The translations under genes and the position numbers were made by a program. From Kribbella catacumbae DSM 19601 (GTDB taxonomy: Bacteria; Actinomycetota; Actinomycetes; Propionibacteriales; Kribbellaceae): 54,445 nt of DNA. Positions 33,950 to 42,368 of the stretch are shown here, in pieces (the stretch's first letter is position 1; the number at the start of each line of letters is the position of its first letter). The notes beneath the pieces were generated by a model, which searched no databases, was not told where the DNA came from, and was given only the letters and a program-made list of their open reading frames with translations. The stretch spans positions 1 through 54,445 of the forward strand of contig NZ_AQUZ01000057.1 of assembly GCF_000372465.1 (NCBI RefSeq), written 5' to 3'.

Positions 33950-34822
33950 TTACAGGCCGATCGGGTGCCAGACGGTTTTCAGTTCGAGGTACTGCGTGAG
34001 GCGGGAGAGGCCGGGGTGTTCGGTCCAGTCTTCCTGGGCAGGGCGGCGGACCCGCTTGAGGTTGTCGGCGGAAGCCACTTCCAGGGCGGTCGCTTCCTCG
34101 GGGTCGAGGATGCCGGCCAGATCGATGGCGTTGACGTCCAGGTGGGAGGCCAGCCAGGGGCCGATCTCCGACGCCGAGCCGGTGAGGATGTTGACCACTC
34201 CACCCGGTACGTCGGACGTCGCCATCACCTCGCCCAGGGTGACCGCGGGCAACGGGCGCTCGAACGACGTGACCGCGACGACCGTGTTGCCCGAGACGAT
34301 GGCCGGGGCGATCACGCTGGTCAGGCCGAGCAGGCTGGAGTCCTGCGGCGCCAGGACCGCGACCACACCAGTTGCCTCAGGCAAGGAGAAGTCGAAGTAC
34401 GGGCCGGCCACCGGGTTGCTCGAGCCGACCACCTGGGCCAGCTTGTCGGCCCAGCCGGCGTACCAGACCCAGCGGTCGATCGAGGCGTCGACAACCGCAC
34501 GTGCCTTGCTGATCGACAGGCCCTCGGACGCGGCGACCTCGGAGCTGAACTGCTCGTGCCGCCCCTCCATCACCTCGGCGATCCGGTACAGCACCTGGCC
34601 ACGGTTGTACGCCGTCCGCCCGGACCAGCCGCCGAAAGCCTTGCGCGCGGCGACAACGGCGTCGCGGGCGTCTTTGCGCGATGCCTGCGAGGCGTTCGCC
34701 AGGAACTTGCCCTTGGCATTGGACACCACGTACGACCGGCCGGACTCGCTGCGAGGAAAGGCGCCGCCGATGTACAGCTTGTAGGTCTTGCGCACGTCGA
34801 GGCGAGTGCTGTCAGTGGGCAA
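33950..34822 (-). CDS. ALDH-like pseudoenzyme lacking the catalytic domain (ALDH16 C-terminal half)
   Basis: The 290-aa protein starts at TTG 34822 (GGAGG six bases upstream) and overlaps the preceding ALDH stop by 11 bp. Residues 12-235 follow the ALDH fold (IGGAF, KAFGGWS, YAGWADKL, VVAVLAPQ, AGNT-like SGNT, PGGVVNILTG). At the point where the FTGS motif, catalytic Glu and catalytic Cys should appear, the sequence skips to a C-terminal strand, LTQYLELKTVWHPIG, typical of ALDH ends. It therefore cannot be a dehydrogenase alone. Fused ALDH16 proteins have a second ALDH domain with this same loss, so this and the preceding gene look like a split ALDH16. Confidence 0.85.
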   Translation of the reverse strand: MPTDSTRLDVRKTYKLYIGGAFPRSESGRSYVVSNAKGKFLANASQASRKDARDAVVAARKAFGGWSGRTAYNRGQVLYRIAEVMEGRHEQFSSEVAASEGLSISKARAVVDASIDRWVWYAGWADKLAQVVGSSNPVAGPYFDFSLPEATGVVAVLAPQDSSLLGLTSVIAPAIVSGNTVVAVTSFERPLPAVTLGEVMATSDVPGGVVNILTGSASEIGPWLASHLDVNAIDLAGILDPEEATALEVASADNLKRVRRPAQEDWTEHPGLSRLTQYLELKTVWHPIGL

Positions 34823-36248
34823 GGTAGGCCTCCAGACCATGGCGGCCGCCCTCGCGACCGTAACCCGACTCCTTGTAGCCGCCGAACGGCGAGGTCGGGT
34901 CGAAGCGGTTGAACGTGTTGGCCCAGACGACGCCGGCGCGGAGCTGGCTGGCCATCCAGAGGATGCGCGAACCCTTCTCGGTCCACACGCCGGCGGACAG
35001 CCCGAACGGCGTGTTGTTCGCCTTCTCGACCGCCTCGGCCGGGGTCCGGAAGGTGAGCACGGACAGCACCGGCCCGAAGATCTCCTCGCGGGCGATCCGG
35101 TGCGCCTGGGAGACGCCGGTGAAGACGGTCGGCGGGAACCAGTAGCCCTGGGTCGGCAGCTCGCACTCGGGCGACCAGCGCTCGGAGCCTTCGTCCTCGC
35201 CGACCTGGGACAGCTCGCGAATCCGCGCCAGCTGCTCGGCCGAGTTGATCGCGCCGATGTCGGTGTTCTTGTCCAGCGGGTCGCCCACACGCAGGCTGCC
35301 CATCCGGCGCTTCAGCCGTGCCAGCACCTCGTCGTACACGCTCTCCTGGACCAGCAGCCGCGAACCGGCGCAGCAGACGTGGCCCTGGTTGAAGAAGATG
35401 CCATTGACGATGCCTTCGATGGTCTGGTCGATCGGCGCGTCCTCGAAGACGATGTTGGCCGCCTTGCCGCCGAGCTCGAGCGTCACCTTCTTGTCGGTCC
35501 CGGCGATCGACTTGGCGATCGCACGCCCGACCGCGGTGGAGCCGGTGAACGCGACCTTGTCGACGCCTTCGTGCTCGACCAGCGCCTGTCCGGTCCGCCC
35601 CGCGCCGGTGATGATGTTGACCACGCCCGGCGGCAGATCGGCCTGCTGGCAGATCTCCGCGAAAGCCAACGCGGTCAACGGCGTCGTCTCAGCCGGCTTC
35701 AGCACGACGGTGTTGCCCGCCGCGAGCGCCGGCGCGATCTTCCACGCGAGCATCATCAGCGGGAAGTTCCACGGGATCACCTGCGCCGCGACACCCAACG
35801 GCTTCGGGTCGACGCCGGCACCGGCGTACTCGAGCTTGTCCGCCCAGCCCGCGTAGTAGAAGAAGTGCGCGGCGACCAGCGGCAGGTCGACGTCACGCGA
35901 CTCGCGGATCGGCTTGCCGTTGTCCAGCGACTCCAGCACGGCCAGCTCGCGCGACCGCTCCTGGATCAGCCTGGCGATCCGGTACAGGTACTTCGCCCTG
36001 TCCCGGCCGGCCATCGGCCCCCAGACCTTCTCGTAAGCCTTGCGAGCAGCCTTGACGGCGCGATCCACGTCGGCCGGACCCGCCTCGCTGACCTCGGCCA
36101 GCACCTCCTCGGACGCCGGACTCACGGTCTTGAACGGCTTGCCGTCCGTCGCCTCGGTGAAGGCGCCGTTGATGAACAACCCGTACGACGACTTGATATC
36201 GACGATCGCGCGCGACTCCGGCGCGGGTGCGTACTCGAATCTGCCCAT
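34812..36248 (-). CDS. Aldehyde dehydrogenase (catalytic half of an ALDH16-like pair)
   Basis: The 478-aa NAD(P)+-dependent ALDH is complete in its active site: PWNFPLM (159-165), KPAE (184-187), FTGSTAVG (234-241), catalytic Glu258 (LELGGK) and Cys292 (NQGHVCCAG), then EEIFGPVL and PFGGYKESGYGREGG. It ends at EAYLAH, before the ..ELKTV strand that normally closes the chain. The next, overlapping gene carries exactly such a tail. It oxidises an aldehyde to the acid. Acetaldehyde from the upstream aldolase is a natural candidate. The gap to deoC is 15 bases, so it is in the same operon. Confidence 0.92.
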   Translation of the reverse strand: MGRFEYAPAPESRAIVDIKSSYGLFINGAFTEATDGKPFKTVSPASEEVLAEVSEAGPADVDRAVKAARKAYEKVWGPMAGRDRAKYLYRIARLIQERSRELAVLESLDNGKPIRESRDVDLPLVAAHFFYYAGWADKLEYAGAGVDPKPLGVAAQVIPWNFPLMMLAWKIAPALAAGNTVVLKPAETTPLTALAFAEICQQADLPPGVVNIITGAGRTGQALVEHEGVDKVAFTGSTAVGRAIAKSIAGTDKKVTLELGGKAANIVFEDAPIDQTIEGIVNGIFFNQGHVCCAGSRLLVQESVYDEVLARLKRRMGSLRVGDPLDKNTDIGAINSAEQLARIRELSQVGEDEGSERWSPECELPTQGYWFPPTVFTGVSQAHRIAREEIFGPVLSVLTFRTPAEAVEKANNTPFGLSAGVWTEKGSRILWMASQLRAGVVWANTFNRFDPTSPFGGYKESGYGREGGRHGLEAYLAH

Positions 36249-36263
36249 TTGTCTCTACAGCCC

Positions 36264-37220
36264 TCAGTCCAGCGTGAAGTAGTCGGGGCCGGGGTAGTGC
36301 CCGGTGGCCAGCTTGGTGCGTTGCATCAGCAGGTCGTTCAGCAGACTGGACGCCCCGAAGCGGAACAGCTCAGGGTCCAGCCAGTCCGGTCCAGCCGTCT
36401 CGTTGACGGTGACCAGGTACTTGATCGCGTCCTTCGCGGTCCGGATCCCACCGGCCGGCTTGACGCCGATGTGCAGCCCGGTGGCCTCGTGGTAGTCGCG
36501 GACCGCCTCCAGCATCACCAGCGTGACCGGCAGCGTCGCCGCGGGCGACACCTTGCCGGTTGAAGTCTTGATGAAGTCCGCGCCGGCCAGCATCGCCAGC
36601 CAGGACGCGCGCCGGACGTTGTCGTAGGTGACCAGCTCGCCGGTCTCCAGGATGACCTTCAGGTGCGTGTCACCGGCGGCCTCGCGGATCGCCGCGATCT
36701 CGTCGAAGACCAGACCGTACCGACCGGAGAGGAACGCGCCCCGGTCGATCACCATGTCGACCTCGTCGGCCCCGGCCGCGACGGCGTCCCGGGTGTCTTG
36801 CTGCTTGATCGCGAGGCTGGAACGTCCACTGGGGAAGGCGGTCGCGACGCTGGCCACGTTGATCCCGGTGCCCCGCAGCTCGAACTTCGCCGTGGCCACC
36901 AGGTCGGGATACACACAGACCGCCGCTACCTGGGGAGCGGTCGGATCGGCCGGATCCGGGCGCTTGGCCTTCGCGCACAGAGCGCGCACCTTGCCCGGGG
37001 TGTCCGAGCCCTCCAGCGTCGTCAGGTCGATCATCTGGATGGCCAGATCGAGCGCGTACGCCTTGGCCGTGGTCTTGATCGACCGGGTGCTCAGGGCGGC
37101 GGCCCGGGCTTCGGCGCCGACCTGGTCGACGCCGGGCAGGCCCAGCAGGAACCGGCGCAGCCGATCCTCGGACGAGGTCACGTCGGCGAGACTGTCGACG
37201 CCAGTGTCGGTAGTGGTCAC
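36264..37220 (-). CDS. deoC: Deoxyribose-phosphate aldolase
   Basis: The 318-aa class I aldolase cleaves 2-deoxyribose 5-phosphate to acetaldehyde and glyceraldehyde 3-phosphate. Conserved segments are DEVDMVID, the Schiff-base Lys in FIKTSTGK (about residue 218) and the second active-site Lys in VKPAGGIRT. It belongs to the longer DeoC type with an N-terminal extension. GTG 37220 starts VTTTDTG. Coding upstream of it is not supported. It is first in the operon with the ALDH pair, suggesting removal of the acetaldehyde product, and divergent from the PH-domain gene. Confidence 0.94.
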   Translation of the reverse strand: MTTTDTGVDSLADVTSSEDRLRRFLLGLPGVDQVGAEARAAALSTRSIKTTAKAYALDLAIQMIDLTTLEGSDTPGKVRALCAKAKRPDPADPTAPQVAAVCVYPDLVATAKFELRGTGINVASVATAFPSGRSSLAIKQQDTRDAVAAGADEVDMVIDRGAFLSGRYGLVFDEIAAIREAAGDTHLKVILETGELVTYDNVRRASWLAMLAGADFIKTSTGKVSPAATLPVTLVMLEAVRDYHEATGLHIGVKPAGGIRTAKDAIKYLVTVNETAGPDWLDPELFRFGASSLLNDLLMQRTKLATGHYPGPDYFTLD

Positions 37221-37348
37221 CCGGCCCAGTCTAATCGGGTTTCGGGCCGCCTGTTTCCGGTTGTACACAGGTACCAGGTAGGCAACAGGTCCGGTCGATC
37301 CAATAGGCAAATCTAGGGATCGCAGCGTCCTGCGGCTACCTTGTCCGG

Positions 37349-37915
37349 GTGAATGCGAAGCCCAGCGAGAACGAGCAGTACCTGTCCGCGCCGAACCGGA
37401 TCACCGCCGTGGTGGTGATGGTGATCGGCGCGCTCGGCCTGATCGACATCGTGGTGGAGTGGCGCACGATGGGGGGTCTCCTGGCCGCCTGCCTGATCGG
37501 CCTGCTGATGCTCGGCACGTACGTCGGCCTGTTCCGCCCGTCGGTGACGCTCCGCCCGCAGAGCCTGCTGATCCGTAACCACATCCGTGACCACGTCGTC
37601 CCGTGGAACCTGATCACCGACGTGGACATGACCGACATCCTCCGCATCCACACCGAGGACCGGCGGCTGCGCTGCCCCGGGGTCCAGCTGGTGATGCGGG
37701 ACATGCGCAAGCAGCGGGTCGGCGGCCGCAAGCTCAAGGCCGAGAGCTCGGTCTCCCGGGCCGATTTCGTCGTCGATCGGATCGACCACCACCTCAACCT
37801 GTACGGCGGATCGGACTCGGCCGACGCCCAGATCGTCACCACCTGGGCCCGCCCCGAACTGGCCATCGCGGCAGTGCTCGCCGTCGTCGCCCTGGTGGCT
37901 CAGCTTCTGCGCTGA
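37349..37915 (+). CDS. PH-domain-containing membrane protein
   Basis: The 188-aa protein from GTG 37349 has two N-terminal hydrophobic segments (about 17-36 and 42-61), a bacterial PH-like domain (about 65-135, with LRPQSLLIRNHIRDHVVPWNLIT) and a final hydrophobic segment (about 167-186). It resembles the actinobacterial low-molecular-weight antigen/PH-domain family. The function is unknown. Confidence 0.75.
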   Translation: MNAKPSENEQYLSAPNRITAVVVMVIGALGLIDIVVEWRTMGGLLAACLIGLLMLGTYVGLFRPSVTLRPQSLLIRNHIRDHVVPWNLITDVDMTDILRIHTEDRRLRCPGVQLVMRDMRKQRVGGRKLKAESSVSRADFVVDRIDHHLNLYGGSDSADAQIVTTWARPELAIAAVLAVVALVAQLLR

Positions 37916-37944
37916 TGCACCCCTGACGCGACCATGATGCAGTC

Positions 37945-38826
37945 ATGACGCGTCTCCTGTCCCGCCGTGCCTTCCTGCTCACGGGAGCCGCCGCCGGCTT
38001 AGCGGGAGCGGGTGTTGGGCTGGTGGAGACACGCGTAGTACCGGGCCGCACACGCCTGCACGACGTACTGGGTCTGACGGGTGAAGACGGTGTCGCGCCT
38101 GACGTCGAGCCTGGTCCAGTGGAGTCCGGCAGCTTCGAGTCAGCAGCACGGCGGACCAAGGTCGGGTGGACTGTGATCTACCCGCACGGCCAGCGGCCCG
38201 ACGCGCCACTGCCGGTCGTACTGATGCTGCACGGGCGTGGTGGCGACCACACATCGGCTATCGGCGACCTGGGCGCCGACCGCTACCTGACAGCCGCAGT
38301 ACAAGCCGGTACTCCTCCCTTCGCGCTCGCTGCCGTCGACGGGGGAACCGACAACTACTGGCACCGGCGTGCGTCCGGTGACGACCCTCAGCGGATGCTG
38401 ACGGCGGAATTCCTTCCACTGCTGAAGAAACGCGGCCTGCGCACCGAGCGGTTCGGCGTACTGGGCTGGTCGATGGGCGGCTACGGAGCTCTCCTGCTGG
38501 CTGCCGACCTGGGTGCGACCCGGGTCGCGGCGGCCGGGGCGATGAGTCCTGCGCTGTGGCGCAAGGCGTCGCAAGCGGCGGCCGGTGCCTACGACGGGCC
38601 CGACGACTTTCAGCGGCATCGGGTATTCGGTCGCGCCGGTGACTTCAAAGATGTTGCCTTGCGCATCGATTGTGGCCGGGACGATCCGTTCGCGGGAGCG
38701 GTCCGGGAGCTGCGTGACGAGCTGACCGCGGACGGCGGGCTTCAAGCCGGAGCGCACACGGGTGGTTACTGGCGGCGCATGCTCGGCGACCAATTCGCCT
38801 TCCTCGGGGCGAAAATCGCCGACTGA
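37945..38826 (+). CDS. Tat-exported alpha/beta-hydrolase (esterase family)
   Basis: The 293-aa protein opens with a twin-arginine signal (LSRRAFLLTG, then an Ala/Gly-rich hydrophobic stretch, about 1-28). The mature domain has an esterase-D-like fold: MLHGRGGDHTS oxyanion region, nucleophile Ser176 in GWSMGGYGA, an acid in CGRDDPF and His in AHTGGYW. It is probably a secreted or membrane-associated carboxylesterase, with mycolyltransferase-like relatives. The substrate is not determinable. Confidence 0.83.
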   Translation: MTRLLSRRAFLLTGAAAGLAGAGVGLVETRVVPGRTRLHDVLGLTGEDGVAPDVEPGPVESGSFESAARRTKVGWTVIYPHGQRPDAPLPVVLMLHGRGGDHTSAIGDLGADRYLTAAVQAGTPPFALAAVDGGTDNYWHRRASGDDPQRMLTAEFLPLLKKRGLRTERFGVLGWSMGGYGALLLAADLGATRVAAAGAMSPALWRKASQAAAGAYDGPDDFQRHRVFGRAGDFKDVALRIDCGRDDPFAGAVRELRDELTADGGLQAGAHTGGYWRRMLGDQFAFLGAKIAD

Positions 38827-38939
38827 GGGGAACTTCACTGTCCTCGGCCGCGTCCGAATCCCGTGTTCACCCCTGGATGAACCTCTTGGTCACCCAGGAT
38901 GAGCACCGCAAGGTCCCCGAATCACCGAGAGTGGAGCAA

Positions 38940-39863
38940 ATGGTCAACCTCTCCAGTAAGAAGCTGCGTACTCTGGCCGGCCTCGCGGCCGTCGCCGGCC
39001 TGTCTCTGGCACTGCATGCCCAGGCCGCCCAGGCCTCCGGTGGCGTGCCGCCGCAGCCTGCCGCCGAGCTGGGCAAGACTGCCCAGCCCAAGGCAACGAT
39101 CCAGGGCGAGCAGGCCACCACCCTGGCGAGCAACACCAACATCGTCCGGTACAACAGGTTGTACAAGACCGGTGCGATCCCCGCGTCGAAGTGCAAGGAG
39201 GTCAACGTCTCCCTGCGCACCGCCGCTGGAGTCAAGGCCTACGACCAGCAGTTGCTGAACTGCATGTGGGCGGCCTGGGCGCCGATCCTGAAGGCGTCCG
39301 GTGCCAACTACCGGGTCAAGCCGACCATGGTCCTGTACGGCAGCAAGGCCAACACGGTCTGCGGCGTCATCAGCTCCCCGACGTCGTACTACTGCGGTCA
39401 CGGCACCAAGGCCGAGATCTACATCCCGTGGGGCTACATCGCCAACATGTGGAAGAACAGCCCCACCTACGCCCGGGCGTACGCGACCAACACGATGGCG
39501 CACGAGTACGGCCACCACGTGCAGTACATGACCGGCATCCTGTCCGCGTCCTGGTCCCGCCAGTACGCGTTCACCACCAGCGCCGCGAAGCTGGAGGAGA
39601 GCCGTCGCCGTGAGCTGCAGGCGTCCTGCCTCGGCTCTGCCTACATCGGCGCGAACAAGCGCTACTACCCGATGTCCGCCGGTCTCTACAGCCAGTGGAA
39701 GTACCTGGTCGAGCACTCCGGTGACATCAAGGGCTACCCGCGTGATCACGGCTCGTTCGCGAACCACGGCTGGTGGTCCCACGCCGGCTTCTACGCGGCC
39801 AGCTCGTCGACCTACGCAGGTCGCTGCAACACCTTCAACTCGGCCTCGAGCCGGGTCTCCTGA
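38940..39863 (+). CDS. Secreted neutral zinc metallopeptidase-like protein
   Basis: The 307-aa protein is taken from ATG 38940, which places a signal peptide at the N-terminus (SSKKLRTLAG, then a hydrophobic segment, cleavage near AQA-SG). ATG 38877 would add 21 charged residues. The zinc motif HEYGHH (188-193) and the downstream Glu-rich ESRRRELQASCLG match the YpfJ-type putative neutral zinc metallopeptidases. Six or more Cys residues suggest disulfides. It ends at a strong intrinsic terminator. Confidence 0.85.
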   Translation: MVNLSSKKLRTLAGLAAVAGLSLALHAQAAQASGGVPPQPAAELGKTAQPKATIQGEQATTLASNTNIVRYNRLYKTGAIPASKCKEVNVSLRTAAGVKAYDQQLLNCMWAAWAPILKASGANYRVKPTMVLYGSKANTVCGVISSPTSYYCGHGTKAEIYIPWGYIANMWKNSPTYARAYATNTMAHEYGHHVQYMTGILSASWSRQYAFTTSAAKLEESRRRELQASCLGSAYIGANKRYYPMSAGLYSQWKYLVEHSGDIKGYPRDHGSFANHGWWSHAGFYAASSSTYAGRCNTFNSASSRVS

Positions 39864-39901
39864 CCTGACTTGAGACAATCTCCGGGTGATCCGGAGTAAC
39901 C

Positions 39902-39939
39902 AAGCCGCCTGGAACGCGTTCTCGTTCCAGGCGGCTTTT
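39902..39939 (+). terminator. Intrinsic terminator after the metallopeptidase gene
   Basis: The stem GCCGCCTGGAAC/GTTCCAGGCGGC is perfect over 12 bp and followed by TTTTGG. It is the clearest Rho-independent terminator in the window. Confidence 0.9.
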
Positions 39940-39956
39940 GGTTGATCCGGTCGAAT

Positions 39957-39995
39957 GTTGCAATTTGGCCGACACGTTCACGATCTGCGATCGTG
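39957..39995. promoter_or_regulatory. Half RHS-type element and a small palindrome upstream of the 40065 gene
   Basis: GTTGCAATTT (39957-39966) is identical to the right half of the element before RHS gene 1 and lies about 106 bp before the start codon, against 111 bp there. A second inverted repeat, CACGATC-TGC-GATCGTG, follows at 39979-39995. Either could bind a regulator. Confidence 0.4.
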
Positions 39996-40064
39996 TGGTT
40001 ACCGTGTTCGGGTCCGCACGCCTTACAGTCTTGGTCGACCCACGAACGGCAGGAGTCAAGGATC

Positions 40065-40505
40065 GTGAACTACGACGAGTTCAACACCGAGTACACCAAG
40101 GTGCTGGACAAGATCAAGAGCGGCAAGTGCAGCTGGTCGGAGCTGTCCGGACACGTCACCCGGCTGCGGCAGGGGACGGCCGGCATCACCACGCCGGTGG
40201 AGCGCGCGCAGATCGACAGCGACCTGGCCGCGCTCGGCCAGATGGTCGACCTGTCACGGCGGACCAACGACAAGGAAGACGTCTGGACCGTCACCTCCGA
40301 TGCGGTCCGCCGGGCCAGCAGCCTCGAGGGCACCGTCGCCGACCGGATCGCCCGGATCGAGGCGAGCATCCACGAGATCACCACGCTCGCCAACCGCAAC
40401 CCGGACGAGCGCGAGGCGCTGATGCAGTCCACCAGCACCCTGAAGATCCTGCACTCCTCCCTGCAAAGCTCCCTGCGAGCCGAACAGGCCGAAGCACTCA
40501 CCTGA
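40065..40505 (+). CDS. Helical hypothetical protein
   Basis: The 146-aa protein starts at GTG 40065 with AGGAG upstream. It is acidic and predicted almost entirely helical (FNTEYTKVLDKIKSG, DRIARIEASIHEITTLA, TSTLKILHSSLQSSLRAE), with no signal peptide or membrane segment and one Cys. No family is recognised. The upstream region shares a 10-bp motif with the RHS promoters, hinting at common control. Confidence 0.7.
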   Translation: MNYDEFNTEYTKVLDKIKSGKCSWSELSGHVTRLRQGTAGITTPVERAQIDSDLAALGQMVDLSRRTNDKEDVWTVTSDAVRRASSLEGTVADRIARIEASIHEITTLANRNPDEREALMQSTSTLKILHSSLQSSLRAEQAEALT

Positions 40506-40588
40506 TCATTCGCCCCCTTTTCACCCTCCACGTCAGCAGGTCGGTGACCGTTGATGGGAATCGAGGGTGAAAAGGGGGCGAATGATCA
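40503..40588. repeat. Family B intergenic hairpin repeat (perfect 26-bp arms)
   Basis: The arms 40503-40528 and 40563-40588 are perfect complements, starting TGATCATTCGCCCCCTTTTC. The outermost bases include the stop codon of the preceding gene. The other copy is at 14895-14975. Confidence 0.92.
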
Positions 40589-40630
40589 TGGGGCTCAGCT
40601 GACCCGCCATCAGCTGACAAACCTGTACTC

Positions 40631-40670
40631 CAACGACTGAGGGCCCCTTCGCTGGGGCCCTCAGTCGTTG
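40631..40670. terminator. Strong bidirectional hairpin terminator
   Basis: Perfect 17-bp arms (CAACGACTGAGGGCCCC and its complement) with a 6-base loop lie between convergent genes, four bases from the mutase stop. There is no U-tract. Confidence 0.85.
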
Positions 40671-40674
40671 CTGG

Positions 40675-42315
40675 CTAGATGCCTACCGCGGTGGACAGGT
40701 CTTGTTTTATTGCGGTTAGTTCTGTGGATGCTTGGGTGCGGGCTACTGCTACGTCTTCGCCTTCGACCGGGATGACGACCTCGAGGTAGCACTTCAGTTT
40801 GGGCTCGGTGCCGGAGGGGCGGACTACCACCCGGGCGCCTTCGGAGAGGGTGTAGCGGAGGCCGTCGGTGGGTGGCAGGGTGGCCGAGCCTTCGCTCAGG
40901 TCTTCCACGCGCTCGACAGCATGCCCGCCGAGCGACGTCGGCGGCGTCGCCCGCAGCCGGTCCATCGCCGCCGCGATCAGGCTCAGGTCGTCGACCCGCA
41001 CAGCCAGCTGATCGGTAGCGTGCAGCCCGTACTTCTTCGCCAGATCGTCCAGCAGATCCAGCAACGTCCGCCCCTCGGCCTTCGCCTGCGCCGCGAGCTG
41101 CAGCACCCGTACCAGCGTCGAGATCCCGTCCTTGTCCTTCACCGCCTCCGGATCCACGCAGTACCCGAGCGCCTCCTCGTACCCGAAGACCAGCCCCGGC
41201 ACCCGCCCGATCCACTTGAACCCGGTGAGCGTGTCGACGTACTCGACCCCGTACGCCGTCGCGATCTTCCCCAGCAACGACGACGACACGATCGAGCAAG
41301 CCGCCACTCCCGCCGGCCGCGACAGCAGGAACTCGCCGAGCAGCGCCCCCAACTCGTCCCCACGCAACATCCGCCAGCCACCATCAGCAGCGGCATCCGG
41401 TACTGCGACCGCACACCGATCAGCATCCGGGTCGTTGGCGACGGCGATGTCCGCCCCCTCGGCCCGAGCCAGCTCCAGCGCCGCGTCGATCGCCCCCGGC
41501 TCCTCCGGATTCGGGAACGACACCGTCGGGAAGTCCGGATCCGGATCCGCCTGCGACGCAACCACAGCCGGTACTGCGAACCCAGCCCGCTCAACGGCCG
41601 CCTCGACCAAGAGCCGCCCAACACCGTGCAGAGGCGTGTACGCAACCTTGAGCTCCCGCGGAGCATCCGCCGGGACCAGCGTGGCGATCCGGTCGAGATA
41701 AGCGTCCAGGAGGTCATCCCCAGCCGTCTGCCAGTCGTCCCCGCGCGGCACGGAGTCGAGCGACCCGACGGCATCGATGGCCGTCGCGATCTCGCTGTCC
41801 GCCGGCGGCACGATCTGCGAGCCGTCCCCGAGATAGACCTTGTACCCGTTGTCCTGCGGCGGATTGTGCGAGGCCGTCACGACAATCCCGGCGACCGCCT
41901 TCAAATGCCGGATCCCGAACGCCACCACCGGCGTCGGCGTCGGCCGATCCAGCAGTACCGCGTCCAGCCCGGCGCCCCGGATCACCGCGGCGGTGTCCTC
42001 CGCGAACACGTCCGACTTGTGCCGGGCGTCGTACCCGATCAGCACCGGGCCGTCGGTGAGCCCGTTGGCCTTCAGGTACGCCGCCAACCCGGCGGCGGCT
42101 CGGATCACGACGACCCGGTTCATCCGGTTCGACCCGGCACCGACGGCGCCGCGCAGGCCCGCAGTACCGAATTCGAGGGTGCCGGCGAAGCGGTCGGCCA
42201 GTTCGGCCGCGTCGCCCGCGTCCAGCAATTGCCGGAGCTCGGCACGCGTGTCGGGGTCGGGGTCCTCGCTCAGCCAGGCTTCGGCGGCGGCACGAACAGC
42301 ATCATCGACGGTCAC
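40675..42315 (-). CDS. Phosphomannomutase/phosphoglucomutase family enzyme
   Basis: The protein of about 546 aa is an alpha-D-phosphohexomutase: FGTAGLRG near residue 49, phospho-Ser149 in VTASHNPPQDNGYK, metal loop NDPDADR, sugar loop GYEEALGY and phosphate loop RPSGTEPKLK. It interconverts 1- and 6-phosphates (or 5- for pentoses) of sugars. Relatives include PMM, PGM and phosphopentomutase-like forms, and deoC nearby makes a deoxyribose or ribose role conceivable. Two adjacent GTGs (42318, 42315) could start it. Confidence 0.92.
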   Translation of the reverse strand: MTVDDAVRAAAEAWLSEDPDPDTRAELRQLLDAGDAAELADRFAGTLEFGTAGLRGAVGAGSNRMNRVVVIRAAAGLAAYLKANGLTDGPVLIGYDARHKSDVFAEDTAAVIRGAGLDAVLLDRPTPTPVVAFGIRHLKAVAGIVVTASHNPPQDNGYKVYLGDGSQIVPPADSEIATAIDAVGSLDSVPRGDDWQTAGDDLLDAYLDRIATLVPADAPRELKVAYTPLHGVGRLLVEAAVERAGFAVPAVVASQADPDPDFPTVSFPNPEEPGAIDAALELARAEGADIAVANDPDADRCAVAVPDAAADGGWRMLRGDELGALLGEFLLSRPAGVAACSIVSSSLLGKIATAYGVEYVDTLTGFKWIGRVPGLVFGYEEALGYCVDPEAVKDKDGISTLVRVLQLAAQAKAEGRTLLDLLDDLAKKYGLHATDQLAVRVDDLSLIAAAMDRLRATPPTSLGGHAVERVEDLSEGSATLPPTDGLRYTLSEGARVVVRPSGTEPKLKCYLEVVIPVEGEDVAVARTQASTELTAIKQDLSTAVGI

Positions 42316-42368
42316 CACCGCACGATACCGCCCAGTACGAGACCGCCCGGTACTGCGAGGACCTGGCG

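Noticed and set aside
33950..34822. Simple truncated pseudogene for the ALDH-like protein
   Set aside because: It keeps a good ribosome site, both ends of the fold and a coherent C-terminal strand, and the same domain loss is known in ALDH16 proteins.
33554..34912. 452-aa plus-strand reading frame over the ALDH-like gene
   Set aside because: It is the antisense shadow of the ALDH-like gene plus low-complexity intergenic sequence. No domain is recognised.
40503..40588. Small regulatory RNA
   Set aside because: A hairpin alone, with the same arms as a second intergenic copy, is better explained as a dispersed repeat or terminator. No promoter was seen.
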